Assembly: GCA_023301545.1 (NCBI GenBank)
Contig: JALZUI010000092.1
Location: forward strand, 1 to 13,096
DNA: 13,096 bases
Reading direction: 5' to 3'
DNA from: Akkermansiaceae bacterium
GTDB taxonomy: Bacteria; Verrucomicrobiota; Verrucomicrobiia; Verrucomicrobiales; Akkermansiaceae
In this document: one piece after another, positions 1 through 5,812 of the stretch
Layout: the number at the start of each line of letters is the position of its first letter
Position numbering within the stretch: position 1 is the stretch's first letter
The notes under the pieces: generated by a model
What the model saw: the letters and a program-made list of their open reading frames with translations, nothing else
What the model was told of the DNA's origin: nothing
The model's database searches: none
Made by a program: the position numbers and the translations under genes

Positions 1-117
1 GCCAAAGAAGAAGCCCTCCGACTCACCAACGAAGCCCTCCAAGCCCTAGACGAGCTAGAAGGAGACACCACCCGCCTCCGCCAAATCGCAGACTATCTGC
101 TGAAGCGGGAGTATTAG
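1..117 (+). CDS. polyprenyl diphosphate synthase, C-terminal fragment
   Basis: Only the last 38 codons and the TAG stop lie in the window; the gene begins upstream. The visible tail is an acidic, Leu/Ala-rich helix followed by the segment LRQIADYLLKREY. A final 'R-x-[IL]-A-[DE]-[YF]-[LV]-x-x-R' helix is the usual C-terminus of farnesyl/geranylgeranyl diphosphate synthases (IspA-type polyprenyl synthetases), which condense isopentenyl diphosphate with allylic diphosphates for quinones, undecaprenyl phosphate and similar products. The catalytic DDxxD motifs are outside the window, so chain length and exact identity cannot be judged. The next plus-strand housekeeping gene is gmk, separated from it by the repeat-flanked cassette. 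Confidence 0.6.
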   Translation, partial: AKEEALRLTNEALQALDELEGDTTRLRQIADYLLKREY

Positions 118-132
118 TATTTTATTGGGGGA

Positions 133-262
133 TTTTCCCGCAGATTACGCAGAACTGCGCAGATCATTAATAAGATTTGGATTGGATAGCTTTTCTAATC
201 CCCCGACTCCCCCTAATACTTTCAAAACCTAAAACACAATATGCGTAATCTGCGGGGGAAAA
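133..262. repeat. left copy of ~125 bp palindrome-ended repeat
   Basis: It starts with TTTTCCCGCAGATTACGCA (133-151) and ends with the near-complementary segment at 242-262, so single strands could form a long stem. It shares three blocks with the copy at 774-895: 166-199 with 784-817 (34 nt, one mismatch), 211-230 with 833-852 (20 nt, one mismatch), and 242-262 with 875-895 (21 nt, identical). Inside the core, 179-186 can pair with 194-201 around a 7 nt loop. The left end also holds an 8 bp palindrome, CTGCGCAG, at 155-162. Confidence 0.85.
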
Positions 263-312
263 CAAATAAAGTTTTCATTTCCATTTAAACCAAAAGCCAT
301 TAAGGTGTTCTT

Positions 313-744
313 ATGAGTAATTCGAATAATGGAGATCCTACGACTTATAATATTATTGGAGCGTGCATGAAGGTTCACCGGCAACTGGGAAATGGCTTTC
401 TGGAAAAGGTTTACCAAGAAGCTCTAGAAGTCGAACTCAGTTATTCTCAAATCCCTTTCTCAAGAGAAGTAGTTCTCCCAATCACATACCGAGCCCAAGA
501 GCTCAACACGAGGTATACGGTAGATTTCATCTGTTATGGAAACATCCTCCTCGAACTAAAAGCGATCAGCTCCCTAAGCCCAATTGATAGCAGCCAAGTC
601 CTAAACTACCTAAACGCTTCTGGCCTAGAAAAAGCACTTTTGATTAATTTCGGGAGATCTCAACTGGATTATCAACGCTTCAACAACTCAAAAAACAACC
701 AAAGAAAACTCGAAGCTCAGCAAAATATCGACCTACACAAATAG
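313..744 (+). CDS. GxxExxY family protein (PD-(D/E)XK nuclease fold)
   Basis: A 143-residue protein of the GxxExxY family (Pfam PDDEXK_3), usually about 125-130 residues. The name-giving motif is GFLEKVY at residues 28-34. A nuclease-like core follows: Asp71 in TVDF, then Glu81 and Lys83 in LELKA, then SQVLNYL (94-100) and ALLINFG (108-114), all at the spacing usual for the family. These residues are consistent with a metal-dependent nuclease active site, though I know of no established substrate for the family. Residues from about 124 form a hydrophilic Asn/Gln/Lys-rich tail that is probably an extension. The start is supported by AAGG at 302-305, seven bases before the ATG, one of the better ribosome binding sites in the window. 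It is flanked on both sides by copies of the same repeat. Confidence 0.85.
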   Translation: MSNSNNGDPTTYNIIGACMKVHRQLGNGFLEKVYQEALEVELSYSQIPFSREVVLPITYRAQELNTRYTVDFICYGNILLELKAISSLSPIDSSQVLNYLNASGLEKALLINFGRSQLDYQRFNNSKNNQRKLEAQQNIDLHK

Positions 745-773
745 TGGCAGCCCATATAGAAAAAAACTTCCTC

Positions 774-895
774 CCCGCAGATTATTAATAAGATTCGGAT
801 TGGATAGCTTTTCTAATTCAAACTCCGACTCTCCCTAATACTTTTAAAACCTCAAAAAACAATCTGCGTTCATCTGCGTAATCTGCGGGGGAAAA
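774..895. repeat. right copy of ~125 bp palindrome-ended repeat
   Basis: Direct-orientation second copy of the repeat at 133-262. It begins CCCGCAGATTA (774-784) and ends TAATCTGCGGGGG (879-891), complementary over 11 bp. Compared with the left copy it lacks about 18 bp of CGCAGA units at its inner (left) end but has extra TCTGCG units at its outer (right) end. The core hairpin is kept: 798-804 pairs with 812-818, with G-T wobbles. It lies between the GxxExxY gene and gmk, ending 72 bp before the gmk start. Confidence 0.85.
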
Positions 896-967
896 TAAAC
901 CCAAGCCAAACTTGCAACCCTTGGACTCCCGCTCTAGCGTATTCAAAATAACCTGCTGAAGAACATC

Positions 968-1573
968 ATGAACCAAGACTCACGCCTCGGCATTCTCTAC
1001 CTCGTTTCAGGTCCTTCGGGCTCTGGGAAGACTACTCTCTGTCGCCGTGCGGCTGATGCGGGCATTGCACAGTACGCTGTTTCTGCTACGACCCGTGATC
1101 CTCGTGAAGGTGAAGTCAACGGAACTTCCTACCATTTTCTCTCAGTCGAAGACTTTAAATCCAAGGTCGATAATGACGAGTTCATCGAGTATGCCAATGT
1201 GCATGGTAACTACTATGGCACACTAAAGTCTGAGGTCATCAGCCACCTGGAAGCGGGACGAGATATTGTGATGGACATTGATGTTCAAGGCGCAGCCACA
1301 ATCCGTAAGATCGAAGACGAATTACTCCAATCCTGCCTAGTTGACCTCTTTGTCATGCCTCCAGATGCAAAAGAACTGGAAAGCCGCTTACGCAACCGGA
1401 TGACTGATGATGAGGACGTCATCGCTCTGCGTCTGCAGAATTCTATCGACGAGATGGCCCGCTGGCGAGAATACTCTTACCTGCTCGTATCAGGAGAAAG
1501 GGAAGAAGATTACAATGCCTTCCAAAACGTTCTCCTAACCGAACGCCGACGCGTTCGCAGGATCAAAGGGTAA
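968..1573 (+). CDS. gmk: guanylate kinase
   Basis: A 201-residue guanylate kinase, which phosphorylates GMP (and dGMP) to the diphosphate with ATP in the cytosol; full length for the family. The P-loop GPSGSGKT lies at residues 15-22. The GMP-binding region follows: SATTRDPREGEVNG and YHFL at about 39-57, then FIEYANVHGNYYGT at about 72-85. DIDVQGA at about 103-109 matches the usual 'DIDVQGA' core strand, and LRNRMTDDEDVI is the lid region, where many homologues read RGRxTDS. The ATG is preceded by GAAGA but no strong Shine-Dalgarno sequence. The right repeat copy ends 72 bp upstream. The gene ends only 8 bp from the stop of the convergent minus-strand gene, with no visible terminator between them. 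Confidence 0.97.
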   Translation: MNQDSRLGILYLVSGPSGSGKTTLCRRAADAGIAQYAVSATTRDPREGEVNGTSYHFLSVEDFKSKVDNDEFIEYANVHGNYYGTLKSEVISHLEAGRDIVMDIDVQGAATIRKIEDELLQSCLVDLFVMPPDAKELESRLRNRMTDDEDVIALRLQNSIDEMARWREYSYLLVSGEREEDYNAFQNVLLTERRRVRRIKG

Positions 1574-1581
1574 AACCCGCT

Positions 1582-2037
1582 TTATCGACTCAGGTCATCC
1601 TGCTCCATGACATTGAAGCCGGCATTGACTAAGATGTGCTTGCCGAACTCAAGGTCATCGACATGGAAAGCCAGTAAAGTTTTCCCCTCAGGGTTAGGTA
1701 AAAGCGCATAGCCGAAGTCTATATTCGTCTCAGAAGCACTAAAGGCGTCAAGACACTTGAGAAGTTCTGTAGAAGGATCACGGAAAGCGACCACTAACAT
1801 TTCACGAGTAGTGTGAGGAATCCCGCGTTCAATAAAAAGCTGCTCTGCTGTCTCTGGATCAGAGACAATAATACGGACGATGGTAACATCACTCGCATCC
1901 TTAACACTAATCCCTAGTAATTCTACTCCTGCGCCTTTCAGCGTTGAAAGCAGGGATCGAAAAGAACCCGAAACATTTGGAAGCATGATGGAGAACTGCC
2001 TAACTGGCGTGGTCGATAAATCGGTTTCTATGCTCAT
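1582..2037 (-). CDS. tandem ACT-domain protein
   Basis: A 151-residue protein without signal peptide or membrane segment. It appears to contain two ACT-type ligand-binding units. The first is at about 12-86 (VRQFSIMLPNVSGSF, then a helix, then VELLGISV and VTIVRIIVSD), with the PNVSGSF turn where ACT domains often bind small molecules. The second is at about 91-148 (helix, then NIDFGYALLP, then TLLAFHVDD, then a closing helix). Standalone two-ACT proteins are usually amino-acid or metabolite sensors, but no ligand can be named here and the second domain lacks a clear glycine motif. It starts 5 nt after the stop of the ankyrin gene, so the two are probably translated from one transcript. Confidence 0.75.
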   Translation of the reverse strand: MSIETDLSTTPVRQFSIMLPNVSGSFRSLLSTLKGAGVELLGISVKDASDVTIVRIIVSDPETAEQLFIERGIPHTTREMLVVAFRDPSTELLKCLDAFSASETNIDFGYALLPNPEGKTLLAFHVDDLEFGKHILVNAGFNVMEQDDLSR

Positions 2038-2042
2038 AAGGT

Positions 2043-3455
2043 TTATTTTTTAAGGGTTTCGACGTTGCCAGTATTCACATTCATAATCACTAACTGTGAA
2101 GGACGAACTTCTAGAATCTCGTAGGAAACGCCTTCTTTATCTTTAAACATGTCCCCTCGCTTAGCCACGAGGAAGAGGTCAGAATCAGACTCGGAAAGAA
2201 CAGCAAATGGTTGCGTCCGTCCGACATTAAGACCAGCGGTCATTTCCTTCAACTCCCCAGTGCTCTTATCACGCACTTGGACCAGAGAAATATCCGCTGG
2301 TAAGCCTGCTGCGTTGACCTTGGAATTATCTCTCTTCTGCTTAGCCGAGACCACTTCTAGATTCGTTTCAGGAATCGTTTCTCCTGGGTGTACATCGATC
2401 GTCTTATGCTCTCCGTAGAGGTATTTCACAGACACTTTCTTATTATTCACTCCTGCAATTTGTACCGGTAGAGATTCTTCACGGTACGCCTTGATTTGAA
2501 TACTTTCCGCTAGCGCTTTTTTAGGAGTAACGGCAATCTCATGATCATTGAGAGAAATTACATTGATTTCCGCAGGCATACGAGGCGCAGGCGCTCCTGC
2601 CGAACTTGCTTGGGCAGTCGCTACTAGATGCTCGCTCTGTACGACCTTAGAGACTGTATCTTCAATAATAGCTTCATCGACAGCAACAATCGTAAATTCT
2701 TCCGCGTTTGGAATGTCGCCCAGGTAATCCGCAATTTGTTCGTGGCCAGCCGTGCTTGCCAACTGAGAAGCTGTATTCCCTTCCTCGTCCGTACTGTAAC
2801 GGTTTGCACCATTTTCTAGGAGAACTCTAACCGTCTCTTGGTGACCATTCTGCGCCGCTAGCATCAGTGGCGTACGACCGTCTGATTCCAAACGACTGTA
2901 GACTGAAGCACCGTAATTCGTGAGAGAATCAATCATCACGCTGTGCCCTCTAAGCGACGCTACGAAAAGAGCGTCATCAAGGTATTGGCGAGAGTACAAC
3001 GCCAAGGCTTCAACCACTTCTGGGCTTCCAGATTCAGCAGCGATCGTGAGGGGGCGGAAATCATTGGCGTCCTTAATATCAGGCGAAGCATTCATGCGGA
3101 GCAGCGTCCGAATCATATCAACATCTCCTGCTCGAGTGGCTAAAATTAAAGCAGTCTCGCCTTTCGCGTTCAGCGTATCAACATTCAATCCACTTTGGAT
3201 AAGCTTGGCTGCGACATCGGTAGAACCGTTAATCGCGGCGATGTGTAAAGCGGAGTTTCCATCTTCATCCTTCGCACTTAAATCTACTTTCTTACGGATC
3301 AAGCTCGCCAGATCATCCGTATCATTACTAGCGGCTACTGAAAAGATAGAGACACCTGATGAAGCGCCTTCACCAATAGAGTCTTCCGATTGTTTCTTAC
3401 CGCAACTAACCACGACACTAGAGGCGCAGGCTACCAGAATGAATTTTTTCAACAT
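2043..3455 (-). CDS. ankyrin-repeat lipoprotein
   Basis: A 470-residue predicted lipoprotein. The N-terminus MLKKFILVACASSVVVSC ends in a lipobox-like VVSC with Cys18 as the likely lipidated residue, so the protein should be membrane-anchored outside the cytoplasm. Residues about 35-250 form roughly six ankyrin repeats; clear ones start at DEDGNSALHIAA (63-74), NAKGETALILA (96-106), NDFRPLTIAA (131-140), SDGRTPLMLAA (191-201) and EEGNTASQLA (224-233). An acidic linker follows (about 250-290). Then comes a C-terminal region (about 300-470) rich in beta strands, including VSYEILEVRPSQLVIMNV near the end, which I do not recognise. Ankyrin repeats mediate protein-protein contact; the partner is unknown. 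It lies between trmO (32 bp upstream) and the tandem-ACT gene. Confidence 0.8.
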   Translation of the reverse strand: MLKKFILVACASSVVVSCGKKQSEDSIGEGASSGVSIFSVAASNDTDDLASLIRKKVDLSAKDEDGNSALHIAAINGSTDVAAKLIQSGLNVDTLNAKGETALILATRAGDVDMIRTLLRMNASPDIKDANDFRPLTIAAESGSPEVVEALALYSRQYLDDALFVASLRGHSVMIDSLTNYGASVYSRLESDGRTPLMLAAQNGHQETVRVLLENGANRYSTDEEGNTASQLASTAGHEQIADYLGDIPNAEEFTIVAVDEAIIEDTVSKVVQSEHLVATAQASSAGAPAPRMPAEINVISLNDHEIAVTPKKALAESIQIKAYREESLPVQIAGVNNKKVSVKYLYGEHKTIDVHPGETIPETNLEVVSAKQKRDNSKVNAAGLPADISLVQVRDKSTGELKEMTAGLNVGRTQPFAVLSESDSDLFLVAKRGDMFKDKEGVSYEILEVRPSQLVIMNVNTGNVETLKK

Positions 3456-3462
3456 ATAGCCG

Positions 3463-3491
3463 TATTTATATTAAGACTTCTTAAATATCAA
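3463..3491 (-). promoter_or_regulatory. possible promoter with palindrome before the ankyrin gene
   Basis: On the minus strand a TTGATA hexamer (3491-3486) precedes TAAATA (3468-3463) by 17 bp, or TATAAA (3470-3465) by 15 bp. The spacer contains an inverted repeat, TTAAGA-CT-TCTTAA (3471-3484 on the plus strand), that could be an operator. Initiation would fall at or just before the ATG, giving little or no leader. The region is AT-rich, so chance matches are likely, and read-through from trmO is an alternative. Confidence 0.25.
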
Positions 3492-4183
3492 CTATTCTTT
3501 TTTATCCCCTCCACGACAATCCCGGTCTCTTGGAGGCTCCAACGAATATTTAAGTCTCCTAGTGTCAATCCAAAGCCTTGCCCCATCTTTGCGTAAGCTG
3601 GCTGAGGCTGCGCTTGCAGCGCTTCCGTCAATAACTTGATCTCACCTGCCTCTATCCCTGCGTAAGTGGAGTCATCTAGAGGCGTCACTGAAATGAGATC
3701 TACAGGAGCGAGCCCAAAGGAAGTCGTCGCCTGTGGTCTGGCATCCGCATATGGCAAGTAAGGTTTCACATCTAGAATAGGAGTTCCGTCTACTAAATCC
3801 AGTCCCGAAACAGCGAGAGAAACGCGCCCCTTGGCAATAAAAATTTCATCCAGCTTTACCGTACTAAGGCAAAGGCGGTTCGGACGATATGGAGAACGCG
3901 AGGCAAAGACCCCTACTTTCTTTTCTCCGCCTAATTTAGGAGGACGCACCCGAGGGCGAAACGCCTCCTCCGCAATGAGATGAAACTGCGTAATCAGCCA
4001 CAGCTCAGAAAACCCCTCTAACTCTTCAAATGCCGCCTCTTGGTCATAAGGTGGATAGAAATGCAAGACACCAGAAGCGCTCGGAACTACCCCAGATTGA
4101 CGTGGAGTACCGAACTTTTCCTTAAAAACAGATTCGACCCATCCAATGGGAGATAGAGTGATAGAGGAATCAGATGGGGTCAT
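3488..4183 (-). CDS. trmO: tRNA (N6-threonylcarbamoyladenosine37-N6) methyltransferase, TrmO/TsaA family
   Basis: A 231-residue member of the TsaA/TrmO family, close to the E. coli length. TrmO uses S-adenosylmethionine to methylate t6A at position 37 of tRNA-Thr(GGU), giving m6t6A and fine-tuning decoding. Family motifs appear in order: IGWVESVFKEKFGTPRQ (13-29), FHLI (67-70), KVGVFASRSPYRPN (89-102), LSTV (106-109) and DLVDGTPILDVKPYLPYAD (129-147). The C-terminal part (about 165-231) resembles the small domain that follows the barrel in longer family members. The chosen ATG sits only ten residues before the conserved IGWVES segment, as is usual. No good Shine-Dalgarno sequence is visible. 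It is the first of three closely spaced minus-strand genes. Confidence 0.93.
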   Translation of the reverse strand: MTPSDSSITLSPIGWVESVFKEKFGTPRQSGVVPSASGVLHFYPPYDQEAAFEELEGFSELWLITQFHLIAEEAFRPRVRPPKLGGEKKVGVFASRSPYRPNRLCLSTVKLDEIFIAKGRVSLAVSGLDLVDGTPILDVKPYLPYADARPQATTSFGLAPVDLISVTPLDDSTYAGIEAGEIKLLTEALQAQPQPAYAKMGQGFGLTLGDLNIRWSLQETGIVVEGIKKNS

Positions 4184-4279
4184 GACTTATATTCAAACGG
4201 CTGAAAGACACTGCAACCAGAAGTTTTTAGTGCTATTTTGCCTTTTCGTACACACCCACCTCGCTTATACAAAGATCAC

Positions 4280-4483
4280 ATGTTTGAAAAATTCGTTCTC
4301 ATCACCTTTTTAGTCGCTTGGATTTGGGGCGGAATCAAAGTGATGCAGAATTTTAAGAAGCTTTTCGGCGCTCACCCTGATGACCCATCAGAATCACCAG
4401 GGGCACGTTCTTTAGGGCAAACGCAAATCTGGTCCGTATGGCTAGGAATGATCATTGCAGTGCTTTATTTCATTTTCAGATAA
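4280..4483 (+). CDS. small two-helix membrane protein, unknown function
   Basis: A 67-residue hypothetical protein. It has two predicted membrane helices, at about residues 4-21 (FVLITFLVAWIWGGIKVM) and 48-66 (WSVWLGMIIAVLYFIF), joined by a basic then acidic loop (NFKKLFGAHPDDPSESPGA). The reading frame is open from a TTG at 4238, but the added 14 residues are Pro/Arg-rich and unlike a signal, so the ATG at 4280, directly before the first hydrophobic segment, is preferred. The ribosome binding site is weak. I recognise no family. It lies divergent from trmO and ends 37 bp from the convergent rhomboid gene. Confidence 0.65.
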   Translation: MFEKFVLITFLVAWIWGGIKVMQNFKKLFGAHPDDPSESPGARSLGQTQIWSVWLGMIIAVLYFIFR

Positions 4484-4520
4484 TAGAGCTACAAGAATCG
4501 CAGAGGAATTCATGCCGTCC

Positions 4521-5183
4521 TCACCCATTAATTAGTAATGCCGCTGACTGGGATTGTCGTTTAAAGTTCACCCGAGCCATCCAGAACCCTGATAGAAAAC
4601 CCATCAGGTGACCTTCCCAGGAAATTCTCGAATCGGTAGGAAGAACACCCCAAATCATCCCTCCGTACACAATGAGTAAAAGTATCCCGAGAACAGTCCA
4701 TAAAGCCCGTTTTTCCAGAAAGGCACGAGTAACAAGGTAGCCAAAGTACCCGTAAACAAGCCCACTCGCCCCAATGTGGATAGAATTTTCGTCCCCAATA
4801 AACCAAGTCCCTAAGCCGCTGAGTAGGAGGATCATGAAGCTCGTGTAATAGAAACGTTGCCTTTCAGTTGCCACAATAAGATACCCCAAAACCACAAAAG
4901 GAATCGTGTTCGAAATTAAGTGCCCAAAACCTCCATGCAACCATGGCATAGTAAAGATCCCTAAGAGCCCACTAATTTTCCTTGGGCGGAGCCCTAGTCC
5001 ATCAAGATTAACCCCTGGAAAGTGATCGAAAATCTCCAAGCCCCAAGCAACGACTATAAAGAGTGCTATCAGTCCACAACCCGGTTGCCTATAACGAGCC
5101 ACCCCCCTTTTCGTTGAAGAAGGGCTAGGAATAAAGGGCCCCTCCTTAGGATCAACCACCATTACGTCGATTTCATTACTCAT
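4521..5183 (-). CDS. rhomboid-family intramembrane serine protease
   Basis: A 220-residue polytopic membrane protein of the rhomboid family, which cleaves single-pass membrane proteins within the bilayer. HGGFGHLISN (83-92) matches the conserved 'HxxxxHxxxN' helix. HIGASG (136-141) places the nucleophile at Ser140, and EGHLMGFLSG (190-199) supplies the partner His192, so both dyad residues are present. About six hydrophobic segments lie between residues 36 and 204, after a roughly 35-residue cytoplasmic N-terminus. The frame extends to a TTG ten codons upstream, but the ATG at 5183 is preferred because that added segment is short and not conserved-looking. Substrates are unknown. Confidence 0.88.
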   Translation of the reverse strand: MSNEIDVMVVDPKEGPFIPSPSSTKRGVARYRQPGCGLIALFIVVAWGLEIFDHFPGVNLDGLGLRPRKISGLLGIFTMPWLHGGFGHLISNTIPFVVLGYLIVATERQRFYYTSFMILLLSGLGTWFIGDENSIHIGASGLVYGYFGYLVTRAFLEKRALWTVLGILLLIVYGGMIWGVLPTDSRISWEGHLMGFLSGFWMARVNFKRQSQSAALLING

Positions 5184-5236
5184 AAACAAGTTGTATAGGA
5201 AACAGTAAAGCAATGCAGTGATAAAATACGCGTTAC

Positions 5237-5244
5237 ATTATAAT
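5237..5244. promoter_or_regulatory. possible shared -10 element, rhomboid / secreted-protein divergent promoter
   Basis: The palindrome ATTATAAT gives a consensus -10 box TATAAT on both strands (5239-5244 plus, 5242-5237 minus). It lies in the 119 bp gap between the divergent genes at 5183 (minus) and 5303 (plus), leaving leaders of about 50 nt each way. No good -35 hexamer is visible at 16-18 bp on either side, so the call is tentative. Confidence 0.35.
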
Positions 5245-5302
5245 AATGGCGTTCACATAAAAAAGGTTGCGCTGAATCCAATCGAAAGCAAAGATCAGCT
5301 AC

Positions 5303-5674
5303 ATGAAAGCCCTCCTAACTTTTCTCCTCTGCCTCTTCACTCCCTTTCTCTCTGCAACAGAGGCCCCATCGGCAGCCGATGCTCTTTTAAAGACCTTACT
5401 CACTGGGATTGTTGATAATGACCTCAGCATCTATCATAAAGCCTGTGACCAAGAGATGCAGGCCTCTACTAATGCTGAGACACTCGACGAGCTTAACATC
5501 CTCCTCGGTGAAGCCATGCTTATGGGCTATGAACCTCAATACCTAGGAGCTCTCGCCAAGACAGGTAAAACCGTCCACCTCTGGCGGCTCAACTTTACCA
5601 TTAAAGGAATCCCTGATATGCTCGCTGAGCTGTCGATTGAAAAGGAAAAGGCTTCCAAGCTAGACATCCGCTAA
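5303..5674 (+). CDS. small secreted protein, unknown function
   Basis: A 123-residue protein with a clear signal peptide: MKALLTFLLCLFTPFLSA, with probable cleavage near residue 18-21 after the SAT/TEA region. The mature part is about 100 residues with two helices (ADALLKTLLTGIVDNDLSIYHKAC and ETLDELNILLGEAML), followed by strands (TVHLWRLNFTIKG, MLAELSIEKEKASKLDIR). This helix-then-sheet order, with a 'few units of load, then w-x-l-x-f' style C-terminus, resembles NTF2-like secreted domains such as DUF3887/DUF4019, but that is fold-level inference. It has one cysteine in the mature part. It lies 138 bp before lptD on the same strand. Confidence 0.7.
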   Translation: MKALLTFLLCLFTPFLSATEAPSAADALLKTLLTGIVDNDLSIYHKACDQEMQASTNAETLDELNILLGEAMLMGYEPQYLGALAKTGKTVHLWRLNFTIKGIPDMLAELSIEKEKASKLDIR

Positions 5675-5757
5675 TGGCGGAAAACGTAGTCGTGCTGAAT
5701 GCAGTGAATTTCCCACACGAGTAACCCTCTGTTTTCACATTGGTAAGCATCACAAAA

Positions 5758-5784
5758 GCGGTGCAAGATCGGACTTTACACCGC
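5758..5784 (+). promoter_or_regulatory. hairpin in the lptD leader
   Basis: GCGGTG (5758-5763) pairs with CACCGC (5779-5784), and after a small internal loop AAG (5765-5767) pairs with CTT (5774-5776), leaving a six-base loop ATCGGA. It ends 28 bases before the GTG start of lptD. There is no T-run after it, so it is not an intrinsic terminator of the upstream gene. A role as leader structure for lptD is possible but untested. Confidence 0.3.
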
Positions 5785-5812
5785 AGGAATATCCACTTAG
5801 ACCTTACTCAAC

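Larger units (their letters stand above)
133..895 (+). mobile_element. putative GxxExxY cassette bounded by inverted repeats
   Basis: The unit comprises a repeat copy at 133-262, the GxxExxY gene at 313-744 and a second repeat copy at 774-895. Its outer ends are inverted repeats: 137-165 and the reverse complement of 861-889 match at 24 of 29 ungapped positions, including an identical 17 bp start, CCCGCAGATTACGCAGA. Each outer end carries three CGCAGA units (starting at 139, 148 and 158 on the left; as TCTGCG at 863, 873 and 882 on the right), a 9-10 bp periodicity. The inner ends of the two copies are shorter, so the outer pair is the best-matched pair. I see no transposase and no convincing target-site duplication; mobility is inferred from layout only. 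Confidence 0.4.

Noticed and set aside
118..136. Target-site duplication flanking the GxxExxY cassette
   Set aside because: The bases outside 133 and 895 share only short A/T runs in inverted sense; no direct duplication of convincing length.
118..967. CRISPR array or retron suggested by repeated CGCAGA units
   Set aside because: The units are 9-10 bp apart with no unique spacers of normal size, and there is no reverse transcriptase or cas gene.
2920..3459. 179-codon plus-strand open frame
   Set aside because: It is antisense to the ankyrin gene, which has recognisable repeats and a lipoprotein signal; the antisense product shows no domain.
4238..4279. TTG start for the small membrane protein
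   Set aside because: The extra 14 residues are not signal-like and there is an ATG directly before the first hydrophobic segment.
5184..5213. TTG start for the rhomboid protein
   Set aside because: It adds only ten residues, has no ribosome binding site, and an ATG follows.
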